Source: Burkholderiales bacterium
Lineage (GTDB): Bacteria; Pseudomonadota; Gammaproteobacteria; Burkholderiales; Burkholderiaceae_F
Direction: 5' to 3'
Assembly: GCA_024641225.1 (NCBI GenBank)
Contig: JAHEDN010000172.1
Coordinates: 1 to 6,073 of the forward strand
Length of the DNA: 6,073 bases
Shown piece by piece: positions 1 to 6,073 of the stretch (within the stretch, counting starts at the first letter, position 1; every line of letters begins with the position of its first letter). The notes beneath the pieces are model-generated. The model was not told the DNA's origin. It ran no database searches and was given only the letters and a program-made list of their open reading frames with translations. Position numbers and translations under genes: made by a program.

Positions 1-797
1 ACTACCGGCGCGAGCGCGGCGAGCTCCCGCATTTTTCGCGCGTCGTCGTCGAGACGACCGGGCTGGCGAGCCTCGGGCCGATCTCCTCCGCCCTCGCAGG
101 CGGCACCTTCGTCTCGCGGCAATTCCACCTCGGAGCGATCGTCGTCACTGTCGACGCGCTGCACGGGGCCGCGCAGATCGACGCACACGCGGAAACGCGC
201 GAGCAGATCGCAATGGCGGACCGGATCGTGCTGACCAAGGTCGACCTTGACGACGGCGGAGTGGCCGAGCGCACCAGGGCCGCGATCGCCGCGCTCAGCC
301 CGACTGCGCCGCTGATGACCGCCTGCATGGGCGCGATCGATCCGCTATGGGTGACCGCCGATGTCCGCGAGGCTGGACCGCCGGCCGTTGCACTAGCGGC
401 ACAGGGCGCGGGCCACAGCGCGCACGGGGACAACGACTCCCGCGCGGCACACCATCACGACGGCGGCGGCGCTTCGCACATCCACGACCACGGCTACGTG
501 TCAGCGGCGGCGCGCATCGATCGGCCGATAAGCTGGTCGCGTTACGCGGCGTGGGTCGCGAAGCTGCAGCGCGAGGGCGGGACCCGATTGCTGCGGGCGA
601 AGGGGTTCCTTGCCTTTGACGACGGCGCCGTGCGGGCGATCCAGGGGGTGCAGCTGCTGTTTTCGCCGCCCGCGCCGATCCACTGGACGATCGACCCGTC
701 ACTCGTCGGCACGGTTGTGCTGATCGCCCGCGACATCGAGCCGCGGTCGCTGCAGGCACTGCTCTCCGCGCTGGGCACAGACGGCAGCGATGCGTGA
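1..797 (+). CDS. CobW/COG0523-family GTP-binding protein, 3' part (5' end outside window)
   Basis: This is the C-terminal 264 residues of a G3E-class P-loop GTPase of the COG0523 (CobW/YjiA/ZNG1-like) family; these proteins use GTP hydrolysis to deliver metal ions (Zn, Co or others) to client proteins in the cytoplasm. The open frame runs in from the left edge (first full codon at 3), so the Walker A loop and the CxCC metal motif are not visible. Visible are the family's ETTGL motif (residues 17-21 of the visible part), a TKVD guanine-specificity motif (78-81), a histidine-rich linker with eight His between about 138 and 163 (including HHH and HIHDH), and a C-terminal CobW_C-like half ending in a hydrophobic strand (TVVLIARD). 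An internal ATG at 213 is not a credible start because it lies after the conserved GTPase core. The TGA stop at 795-797 overlaps a GTG that could start the SDR. The family is near certain; the metal and client are unknown. Confidence 0.9.
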   Translation, partial: YRRERGELPHFSRVVVETTGLASLGPISSALAGGTFVSRQFHLGAIVVTVDALHGAAQIDAHAETREQIAMADRIVLTKVDLDDGGVAERTRAAIAALSPTAPLMTACMGAIDPLWVTADVREAGPPAVALAAQGAGHSAHGDNDSRAAHHHDGGGASHIHDHGYVSAAARIDRPISWSRYAAWVAKLQREGGTRLLRAKGFLAFDDGAVRAIQGVQLLFSPPAPIHWTIDPSLVGTVVLIARDIEPRSLQALLSALGTDGSDA

Positions 798-847
798 AGC
801 CGGAGGTCGTAGCCCAGGGCAGTCCGCCGCGCAGGCGGCGCGCGAAG

Positions 848-1627
848 ATGGCTGAGGCGCTCGTCACTGGCAGCGCGTCGGGCATCGGCCTTTGCGTTGC
901 CCGCCGCCTGCTGGCGAATGGATGGGCGGTGCACGGCGTCGACCAGCAGCGGCCACCGTCGGATCCCGGTCCGGGCTATACGCACCACCTCGTTGACCTT
1001 GCCAACGTAGCGGCGCTCGACGCGCTCGCGTTGCGCGTCGGGGCGAATCGCCTGGCCCTCGATGCACTGGTTCACGCCGCGGGAATCATGCGCCCTGACG
1101 ACGACGCCGAAACCCGCGCCGACGCCGGGCGTCGCTTGTGGCTGATCCATGCTTTCGCAGCGCACCGGCTGATCGAGGCGCTGGCGCCGCGGCTGCCCGA
1201 CGCACGTGGCAGGGTCGTTCTCGTGTCGAGCCGCGCCACGCAGGGGCGCGCCGGTCGGGCTCTCTACGCCGGCTCGAAGGCGGCACTCGACGGCATCGCG
1301 CGCAGTTGGGCCGCCGCGCTCGTCCCACGCGGGATCACAGTGAACGTGATCGCTCCGGCGACGACGAATACGCCGATGCTCGCCGACCCCGCGCGCGCGT
1401 CGGCGCGAATCATGCCTCTACCGATCGGACGGCTGATCGAGCCGGACGAGATCGTCGATATCGTCGAGCTTCTGCTCGGCAGAGCCGGCGGTGCGATCAC
1501 GGGCCAGACGATTCTGATGGACGGCGGCGTGTCGATCTGTGGCGGTCAAGCCTTGCGGGACGAATGCGGCGGCGCCTTGGACGGGCCCAAAGTCGGCAGC
1601 GCGTCCGGCACGCGCGGAACATCCTGA
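848..1627 (+). CDS. SDR family NAD(P)-dependent oxidoreductase
   Basis: Classical short-chain dehydrogenase/reductase of 259 residues, a cytosolic Rossmann-fold enzyme; its substrate cannot be told. Seen: glycine-rich TGSASGIG at residues 7-14; Asp32 at the end of the second strand, which in the family favours NAD(H) over NADP(H); HAAG (76-79) where most members have NNAG; catalytic Ser127/128, Tyr140 and Lys144 (YAGSK); and the terminal GQTILMDGG strand at 219-227. No Asn is seen in helix alpha-4 (residues 90-115), so the fourth member of the Asn-Ser-Tyr-Lys tetrad seems replaced. A 29-residue Gly/Ala/Ser-rich tail with two Cys follows the usual C-terminus. I chose ATG 848 because the Rossmann motif then begins seven residues in, as is usual. 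A GTG at 794 would add 18 basic residues and give a 4-base GTGA overlap with the upstream stop, implying translational coupling. Neither start has a good ribosome-binding site. Confidence 0.88.
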   Translation: MAEALVTGSASGIGLCVARRLLANGWAVHGVDQQRPPSDPGPGYTHHLVDLANVAALDALALRVGANRLALDALVHAAGIMRPDDDAETRADAGRRLWLIHAFAAHRLIEALAPRLPDARGRVVLVSSRATQGRAGRALYAGSKAALDGIARSWAAALVPRGITVNVIAPATTNTPMLADPARASARIMPLPIGRLIEPDEIVDIVELLLGRAGGAITGQTILMDGGVSICGGQALRDECGGALDGPKVGSASGTRGTS

Positions 1628-1725
1628 CCTGACGGGAACCTTCGGGCCCGCGATTTCTGGAAGGCCGGACGGCACCGAGCTAAGGAAGCTAACTCGGTTG
1701 ACTTCCCGTTACCCGACATTTCCAA

Positions 1726-1739
1726 GGTCGATATCGACC
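1726..1739. repeat. Perfect 14-bp palindrome GGTCGATATCGACC
   Basis: The two 7-base halves are exact reverse complements with no spacer. The palindrome lies alone between convergent genes, about 100 bp after the SDR stop and 210 bp beyond the lysR stop. Perfect 14-bp symmetry is typical of a homodimeric protein-binding site, but no promoter was recognised beside it, so a role is unproven. It could be chance or part of a dispersed repeat. Confidence 0.45.
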
Positions 1740-1914
1740 CTTTGCCGTCGTTTGAAATCTTTTGCTTGGACGACCGGTTGAATCCGCCCCAGTGACCTGT
1801 CGTTCGGCACGACCGCAGAGACTTGATCCAGCCAGCAAGAGCAGCCGTTCGGAGGCGACGACCGATGGCGTCGGCCGATCGGCGAACGAAAGGCTGCTGT
1901 GCAGACGAACCGGC

Positions 1915-1944
1915 CGCGCGCAACCGGTCAAGGTTGACCGCGCG
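1915..1944 (-). terminator. Candidate 3' hairpin of the lysR transcript (no U-tract)
   Basis: On the minus strand this begins about five bases past the lysR TAG stop (1949-1951). CGCGC (1915-1919) can pair with GCGCG (1940-1944), and inside it GGTC (1926-1929) with GACC (1936-1939); the inner part reads as the near-palindrome CGGTCAAGGTTGACCG (1925-1940). No T-run follows on either strand, so this is not a classic intrinsic terminator. It may act with Rho or protect the 3' end, and being between convergent genes it could serve either direction. Confidence 0.35.
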
Positions 1945-1948
1945 ACGC

Positions 1949-2914
1949 CTACTTGCTGCGAGAGTGCTGTCGCTTCGGCCCTGATCGTTTGGGCCGGTCC
2001 GCGGCCCGACCGGTTGCCGAGCGCGCGCACTCGATGGCCACACGCGCGCGGATGATCTCGGCCAGCCTCGCCGTTGCCGGCCCGGCGTGTTCGCGGTCCG
2101 CGTAGATCAGATAGAGCTCGGCGAAGCGCTCGCCGCCTTCGCGCGCGGCGACGGGTTTCAGCGCGCCCGAGGCCAGTTCCTCGCGGATCCGCTCTTCCGG
2201 CAACCACGCGAAGCCGTAGCCGCGTCGAACGGCCTCGATCGACGTCGCCATGTGACTCACCGTCCAACGCGCCATCGTCTCCATCGACGTTGGTGAGTCG
2301 CGCGCGGGGCTCGACTCGCGCACGACTAGGTGCCGGTGCTGGCGAAGGTCGCGCAGGGTCGCCTTGCGGCCCAGCTGCTGCAGCGGGTGGTCGGGGCTCG
2401 TCACCAGCACGAAGCGCACGCGCATCAACGGCTCGCCAAGGAATCCCACCGGGACGCTGCCGAAGATTGCGAGGTCGGCCATTCCCGCCGTCAAGGCGTC
2501 GGTCCTGTGGCCCAGCACCGACTCGATCACCTCAACGCGCGTGTGCGGACTGTCCTGTCCGAGTTGGGCGAGGCAGTCGAGCAGCAGCCACGACGGGAAG
2601 ATGATCTCGACCGCAATGCCGACCTCGGCCTCCCAGCCCGCCGACAGCCGCTGCGACGCCTGCTCGACGGCGTTCGCCTCGTCCAGCAGATAACGCGCAC
2701 GTCGGTACAGCAACTGGCCGGTCGGTGTCAGCACGGCCTTGCGTCCGTCGATGCGGAATGCCGCCACGCCGAGAAGCGTCTCGATCTGCTGCACCGCGTA
2801 CGTCACGGAGGACTGGCTCTTGTGCAGCCGTTCTGCCGCCTTCGCGTAGCCGCCCGCATCGACGACGGCCGTGAACGCACGCCATTGGTCGAGGGTGATA
2901 CGTGGCGCCATCAT
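1949..2914 (-). CDS. LysR-family transcriptional regulator
   Basis: A 321-residue LysR-type DNA-binding regulator (family usual length 290-330). It has an N-terminal winged helix-turn-helix (about residues 7-66, with GGYAKAAERLHKSQSSVTYAV as the helix-turn-helix core and the wing ending near LTPTG at 62-66), a linker helix (about 67-92) and a periplasmic-binding-protein-like effector domain (about 93-296). A basic tail (about 300-321, rich in Arg, Lys and Ser) follows the usual end and is likely disordered. ATG codons at 2914 and 2911 are adjacent, and neither has a clear Shine-Dalgarno. It is divergent from the pirin-azoR operon across 85 bp, the classical arrangement in which a LysR protein represses its own gene and activates its neighbour in response to a small molecule. 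By that logic it probably controls pirin-azoR, possibly sensing a quinone, flavonoid or aromatic compound; the ligand is not readable from sequence. Confidence 0.92.
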   Translation of the reverse strand: MMAPRITLDQWRAFTAVVDAGGYAKAAERLHKSQSSVTYAVQQIETLLGVAAFRIDGRKAVLTPTGQLLYRRARYLLDEANAVEQASQRLSAGWEAEVGIAVEIIFPSWLLLDCLAQLGQDSPHTRVEVIESVLGHRTDALTAGMADLAIFGSVPVGFLGEPLMRVRFVLVTSPDHPLQQLGRKATLRDLRQHRHLVVRESSPARDSPTSMETMARWTVSHMATSIEAVRRGYGFAWLPEERIREELASGALKPVAAREGGERFAELYLIYADREHAGPATARLAEIIRARVAIECARSATGRAADRPKRSGPKRQHSRSK

Positions 2915-2963
2915 CGAATCAATCGATAGGTTTGAGGCAAATTTTCGGCTTTTTTATCGAATC
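2913..2963. promoter_or_regulatory. Repeats in the divergent lysR/pirin spacer, candidate LysR operator
   Basis: The octamer ATCGAATC occurs at 2913-2920 and again at 2956-2963, 43 bp apart (about four helical turns); the first copy overlaps the lysR start. The hexamer TCGATA (2923-2928) has its reverse complement TATCGA at 2955-2960. Between them TTTG-AGG-CAAA (2931-2941) is a short interrupted dyad. LysR proteins bind paired, often imperfect dyads in such spacers, and binding here would cover the candidate lysR promoter and sit just upstream of the pirin start, allowing control of both directions. A possible pirin -35 (TTGAGG, 2932-2937) with a poor -10 (TATCGA, 2955-2960) at 17 bp also falls inside. 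Confidence 0.4.
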
Positions 2964-2969
2964 TGCCAA
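2941..2969 (-). promoter_or_regulatory. Candidate lysR promoter
   Basis: Read on the minus strand, TTGGCA (2969-2964; five of six matches to the sigma-70 -35 box) is followed after 17 bp by GAAAAT (2946-2941; four of six matches to the -10 box). Transcription would begin near 2934 and leave a leader of about 20 bases before the ATG at 2914. The spacing is ideal and the site is well placed, but the match was made by eye. Confidence 0.4.
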
Positions 2970-2987
2970 CCGCATCATGTCGGCATC

Positions 2988-2994
2988 AAGGAGG
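2988..2994 (+). promoter_or_regulatory. Strong ribosome-binding site for the pirin gene
   Basis: AAGGAGG, five bases before the ATG at 3000, is a near-perfect Shine-Dalgarno. It fixes the pirin start at 3000 and excludes the longer open frame from 2871, which would overlap the LysR gene. Confidence 0.85.
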
Positions 2995-2999
2995 TCGCA

Positions 3000-3887
3000 A
3001 TGAAGAAAGTCATCAGCATCCACCGCCAACGCGCCGGGCATTGGGTCGGCGACGGATTCCCCGTGCATACCGTCTTTCACTACCAGGAGCAGCCCGAACT
3101 GTCACCGTTCCTGCTGCTCGACCACGCCGGTCCGCACCACTTCGCGCCGTCAAGTCGGCAACGCGGCGTCGATTGGCATCCGCATCGCGGCTTCGAAACC
3201 GTGACGGTCGTCTACGACGGTGAAGTCGACCATCGCGACACCGCCGGCCATGGCGGCCGCATCGGTGCCGGCGACGTGCAGTGGATGACAGCCGGCGCCG
3301 GACTGCTGCACAAGGAATTCCACAGTCCGCAGTTCACGCGCAGCGGTGGCCGTTTCGAGGTGCTGCAACTCTGGGTCAACCTGCCGCGCGTGGCCAAGAT
3401 GACGCCGCCCCGCTACCAGCCGCTGCTGGTGCGCGACATCCCGGCGGCAGTGCTGCCCGAGCGCAGCGGCAAGGTGCGCGTGATCGCCGGCGAATTTGCC
3501 GGCATCGCGGGCCCGGCACGGACGTTTTCGCCGATCAACCTGCTCGATGTGCGCCTGGTCGCCGGCAAGCGCCTCGCGCTCGATTTGAAGGCGGGCTACA
3601 CGGCAGCGCTGTATGTGCTGCAGGGGGATGTCGTCGTCAACGGCGACGATCTGGCGCGCGCATCTGAGCTCGTCGTGCTCGACCGCTCTGGAGCCGAGGT
3701 GACGCTCGAGGCGCGCGCCGATGCCACGGTGATGGTGATGAACGGGCAGCCGATCGACGAACCTATCGCCGGTTACGGGCCGTTCGTGATGAACACGCGC
3801 CAGGAAATCCAGCAGGCGTTTGCCGACCTCCAACAGGGGCGGCTCGGCGTTGTGCCGGAAGAAACCAAGGAGGTAGTAACCGTATGA
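3000..3887 (+). CDS. Pirin family protein (cupin; possible quercetin 2,3-dioxygenase)
   Basis: A 295-residue bicupin protein of the pirin family, close to the length of human pirin (290) and longer than E. coli YhhW. The N-terminal cupin has the metal-binding set His60, His62 (WHPHRGFET), His104 and Glu106 (HKEFHSP), all present, so it should bind Fe or another divalent metal. The C-terminal Pirin_C-like half spans about 178-285 and ends in the family signature PIDEPIAGYGPFVMNTRQEI (251-270). Bacterial and human pirins have been reported to have quercetinase activity, and others act through protein contacts, so the reaction here is uncertain. It is expected to be cytoplasmic; no signal peptide is seen. 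The stop overlaps the azoR start (ATGA, 3884-3887), so the two genes form an operon with likely translational coupling, divergent from the LysR regulator. Confidence 0.93.
   Translation: MKKVISIHRQRAGHWVGDGFPVHTVFHYQEQPELSPFLLLDHAGPHHFAPSSRQRGVDWHPHRGFETVTVVYDGEVDHRDTAGHGGRIGAGDVQWMTAGAGLLHKEFHSPQFTRSGGRFEVLQLWVNLPRVAKMTPPRYQPLLVRDIPAAVLPERSGKVRVIAGEFAGIAGPARTFSPINLLDVRLVAGKRLALDLKAGYTAALYVLQGDVVVNGDDLARASELVVLDRSGAEVTLEARADATVMVMNGQPIDEPIAGYGPFVMNTRQEIQQAFADLQQGRLGVVPEETKEVVTV
3867..3873 (+). promoter_or_regulatory. Ribosome-binding site for azoR inside the pirin coding end
   Basis: AAGGAGG ten bases before the ATG at 3884, identical to the pirin site. It supports the overlapping ATGA start and suggests azoR is translated at a level similar to pirin. 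Confidence 0.75.
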
Positions 3888-4504
3888 AGACGCTGCTCGT
3901 AATCCGCTCCAGCATCCACTCCGACACCAGTCAGTCGAGCCGTCTGGCCGACCGGTTCGTTGCGCGGTGGCGCGCTGCCCATCCGGGCGGTAAGGTGGTC
4001 GTGCGCGATCTTGCGCAGGAGCCCGTAGCGCACATCGATGCGGAGCGCTTCGGTGCCTTCATCGCCAAGCCCGAAAGTCGCACGCCCGAGCAGCAGGCCA
4101 TCGTCGCCTACTCCGATGCGCTGATCGACGAGTTGCGCAGTGCCGATGCGGTCGTGCTGGCGGTGCCGATGTATAACTTCGGCGTCCCATCGACGCTCAA
4201 GGCCTACTTCGACCATATCGCCCGCGCCGGTGTGACGTTTAGCTACACCGAGAATGGGCCGGTCGGCCTGCTGACCGGGAAGAAGGCGTATGTGTTCGCC
4301 ACGCGCGGCGGCCTGTATGCCGGAACACCACGCGACTCGCAAACGCCCTATCTGCGTTCGTTTCTCTCGTTCATCGGCCTCGACGACGTGCAGTTCGTCT
4401 ATGCGGAAGGCCTTGCCATCAGTGCGGCGAGCCGTGAGCAGGCGCTGTCGCGAACGCACGCCGAAATCGATGAGGTATTCGAGTCCGAACTCGCGGCAGC
4501 CTGA
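3884..4504 (+). CDS. azoR: FMN-dependent NADH-azoreductase (AzoR/AcpD family)
   Basis: A 206-residue flavodoxin-fold enzyme (E. coli AzoR has about 200 residues). Members bind FMN as homodimers and use NADH to reduce azo bonds and, in vivo, quinones by two-electron transfer, limiting thiol and electrophile stress. Seen: first strand MKTLLVIRSS followed by the phosphate-binding Ser-rich loop (Ser9, Ser10, Ser13, Ser16, Ser18, Ser19); the FMN-contacting PMYNFGVPSTLKAYFDHI (95-112), nearly diagnostic of the family; the following helix and strand to Tyr121; and the TRGG loop at 140-143 near the isoalloxazine ring. The start overlaps the pirin stop by four bases and has a good ribosome-binding site. 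Pairing with a pirin and a divergent LysR gene suggests a role in detoxifying or processing quinone- or flavonoid-like compounds. The family is secure; the physiological substrate is inferred. Confidence 0.94.
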   Translation: MKTLLVIRSSIHSDTSQSSRLADRFVARWRAAHPGGKVVVRDLAQEPVAHIDAERFGAFIAKPESRTPEQQAIVAYSDALIDELRSADAVVLAVPMYNFGVPSTLKAYFDHIARAGVTFSYTENGPVGLLTGKKAYVFATRGGLYAGTPRDSQTPYLRSFLSFIGLDDVQFVYAEGLAISAASREQALSRTHAEIDEVFESELAAA

Positions 4505-4557
4505 GCGCTCCTCCGCCTCTTGAGCTGCAGATCAGTCACCGCGAGGACCAAGCGCTC
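4503..4557 (+). terminator. Candidate long 3' hairpin after azoR
   Basis: GAGCGC (4503-4508, starting within the azoR stop codon) can pair with GCGCTC (4552-4557), continuing inward as TCCT (4509-4512) with AGGA (4544-4547) and CGC (4514-4516) with GCG (4541-4543), leaving small bulges and a 24-base loop. That is about 13 pairs, mostly G-C. No U-run follows, so it is not a standard intrinsic terminator; a Rho-assisted end or an mRNA-stabilising 3' structure is possible. Folded by eye only. Confidence 0.3.
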
Positions 4558-4925
4558 GTCAGCCGACATCAATAAGCTGGAGTTTGAATCCTCCCGTTCG
4601 GAATTGCCGCCAAAGCGACCTCTTCATGCAGCATTGCTGCCAAATGGGCTGACCGAGTCGGGTAACTGGAGTTGGCCGGCAGTACGAGTTCGCGATCAGC
4701 GCCGTAAGGCGTCGGTCGCGATAGCTGCATCGGCCGGCGAATGTCTGCCTTCTGCGAGCACGGCGATCTTCTGCGAAGGGCAAGGCCCGGCCAAATCCGG
4801 AAATCGGAATCCATCAAAAGACGACCTTCGGAATGACCACTCCGAAAGTGCAGCGGCCGCACTTCCACGCGCCGCGCGGCAATTAGCCAACGCGAGCGGT
4901 CCCACCAGCAACTTCATTGCCGCGT

Positions 4926-4954
4926 AGACCATGGGGGCGAGTGGTCTCCCATGG
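4926..4954. repeat. Two overlapping, mutually exclusive inverted repeats
   Basis: CCATGGG (4929-4935) is the reverse complement of CCCATGG (4948-4954), with a 12-base loop. Separately, AGACCA (4926-4931) is the reverse complement of TGGTCT (4942-4947). The two stems share bases 4929-4931 and cannot form together. No gene start lies beside them, so a switch function is only speculative. Confidence 0.35.
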
Positions 4955-5047
4955 AGCAGTCGAGGCCGCCTCTAGCGTTAACGACTATCTCGCTCGCTAT
5001 CGGCGAAAATTGTCGTGCCCTGGAAAGGCGGCGCCATCAGTCCATTT

Positions 5048-5075
5048 TGACGTCAGTACCGGCTCGTCGACGTCA
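5048..5075. repeat. Paired GACGTCA motifs upstream of the hydrolase gene
   Basis: The perfect 8-bp palindrome TGACGTCA (5048-5055) is followed exactly 20 bp later by CGACGTCA (5068-5075). Two similar symmetric half-sites two helical turns apart are typical of operators bound by paired dimers. They lie about 135-160 bp before the hydrolase start, so they could be an upstream regulator site. No neighbouring regulator suggests itself. Confidence 0.3.
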
Positions 5076-5131
5076 TCGGCTCCTTCCCATCGGCCCGGGG
5101 CAAGGATGAAGATGCGGGAAGTCGGGGCGCC

Positions 5132-5137
5132 TATAAC
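5132..5137 (+). promoter_or_regulatory. Candidate -10 box for the hydrolase gene
   Basis: TATAAC matches five of six bases of the sigma-70 -10 consensus and lies 70 bp upstream of the ATG at 5208. No good -35 box is seen 16-18 bp upstream, so it would be a weak or activator-dependent promoter, if real. Confidence 0.25.
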
Positions 5138-5198
5138 CAATGGCAGGATCGCATGGGTCAGAATCACACAGCATTGACTGAACGACCCTGACACCTAC

Positions 5199-5203
5199 GG
5201 AGG
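5199..5203 (+). promoter_or_regulatory. Ribosome-binding site for the hydrolase gene
   Basis: GGAGG four bases before the ATG at 5208. It sets the start of a gene whose frame remains open to the window edge. Confidence 0.8.
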
Positions 5204-5207
5204 AACA

Positions 5208-6073
<866 letters not shown>

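Larger units (their letters stand above)
1628..1948. other. Gene-free convergent intergenic region with several small inverted repeats
   Basis: These 321 bp lie between the 3' ends of the SDR gene and the LysR gene. Open frames here (about 80-165 codons, both strands) are Arg/Pro/Ser-rich and match no family I know; most are run-offs from the neighbouring genes. The stretch includes a less GC-rich patch (about 1680-1770). It holds a 6-bp inverted repeat (1674-1679 with 1693-1698), the perfect palindrome at 1726-1739, GTCGT/ACGAC hairpins (1747-1751 with 1770-1774; 1799-1803 with 1809-1813), and a larger hairpin at 1915-1944. The heptamer ACGACCG occurs three times on the + strand, at 1770, 1809 and 1858. 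No convincing promoter or RNA gene was seen. Confidence 0.6.
4505..5207. other. 703-bp stretch with no convincing gene
   Basis: Open frames of 65-135 codons exist on both strands (for example 4520-4927 + and 4917-5177 +), but none has a convincing Shine-Dalgarno with a recognisable protein, and they overlap one another in different frames. Parts (about 4560-4700 and 4790-4850) look less GC-biased than the genes. The region holds GCAGC-ATT-GCTGC (4628-4640), TTCGGA/TCCGAA (4827-4832 with 4841-4846), the overlapping inverted repeats at 4926-4954, two GACGTCA copies (5049, 5069) and a TATAAC box (5132-5137). The segment near 4831-4848 and the sequence around 4735-4745 loosely recall degenerate dispersed intergenic repeats of proteobacteria, but I cannot confirm this. 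It is probably decayed or spacer DNA plus the 5' region of the downstream hydrolase gene. Confidence 0.55.

Noticed and set aside
2330..2929. 199-codon open frame on the plus strand
   Set aside because: It is the antisense shadow of the LysR gene; its composition (Arg, Gln, His) is typical of such frames in GC-rich DNA.
2871..2999. Longer N-terminus for the pirin protein
   Set aside because: It would overlap the LysR coding region, and the near-perfect AAGGAGG plus the family N-terminus place the start at 3000.
3150..3833. 227-codon open frame on the minus strand
   Set aside because: It is antisense to the pirin gene, which has metal ligands, a family signature and a strong ribosome-binding site.
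4520..4927. 135-codon open frame as a hypothetical gene
   Set aside because: No Shine-Dalgarno, no recognisable motif, Ser/Arg/Ala-rich composition and competing frames on the other strand make it likely spurious.
4917..5177. 86-codon frame (plus) and 65-codon frame (minus, 4997-5194) as small genes or insertion-sequence remnants
   Set aside because: No family resemblance could be established and no terminal inverted repeats or target duplications were found.

Overview
The window is GC-rich chromosomal DNA, probably from a proteobacterium. A betaproteobacterial or similar high-GC lineage is my best guess, from G/C-biased third codon positions, a LysR/pirin/azoreductase cassette and a Tat-exported dienelactone hydrolase-like protein. 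The taxonomy is inference only. No mobile element, CRISPR array, tRNA or rRNA was recognised.

Layout. Positions 1-797 (+) hold the 3' part of a COG0523/CobW-type GTPase with a histidine-rich metal-binding segment. A short-chain dehydrogenase/reductase (SDR) follows (848-1627, +), either just after it or overlapping its stop, depending on the start used. A 321-bp gene-free stretch (1628-1948), rich in small inverted repeats, separates these from a convergent LysR-type regulator (1949-2914, -). The regulator is divergent from a tight two-gene operon of a pirin-family protein (3000-3887, +) and an FMN-dependent NADH-azoreductase (3884-4504, +). The 85-bp divergent spacer carries a plausible lysR promoter and repeats suited to a LysR operator. 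Next comes 703 bp without a convincing gene (4505-5207), holding a long 3' hairpin after azoR, a pair of overlapping inverted repeats, two GACGTCA repeats and a weak promoter candidate. Last is a Tat-signal-bearing dienelactone hydrolase-family protein (5208 to the window edge, +) with a complete Cys-Asp-His triad; only its extreme C-terminus is missing.

How they fit together. The most coherent unit is LysR | pirin-azoR: a divergently encoded regulator probably controls an operon for handling quinones, flavonoids or other electrophilic aromatics. Pirins can have quercetinase activity and AzoR enzymes reduce azo and quinone compounds. The dienelactone hydrolase-like protein could extend an aromatic-compound theme but has its own 5' region and may be unrelated. 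The GTPase/SDR pair belongs to an upstream locus. I found no strong evidence for an undescribed system; the most useful leads are the divergent spacer and the structured non-coding stretches.
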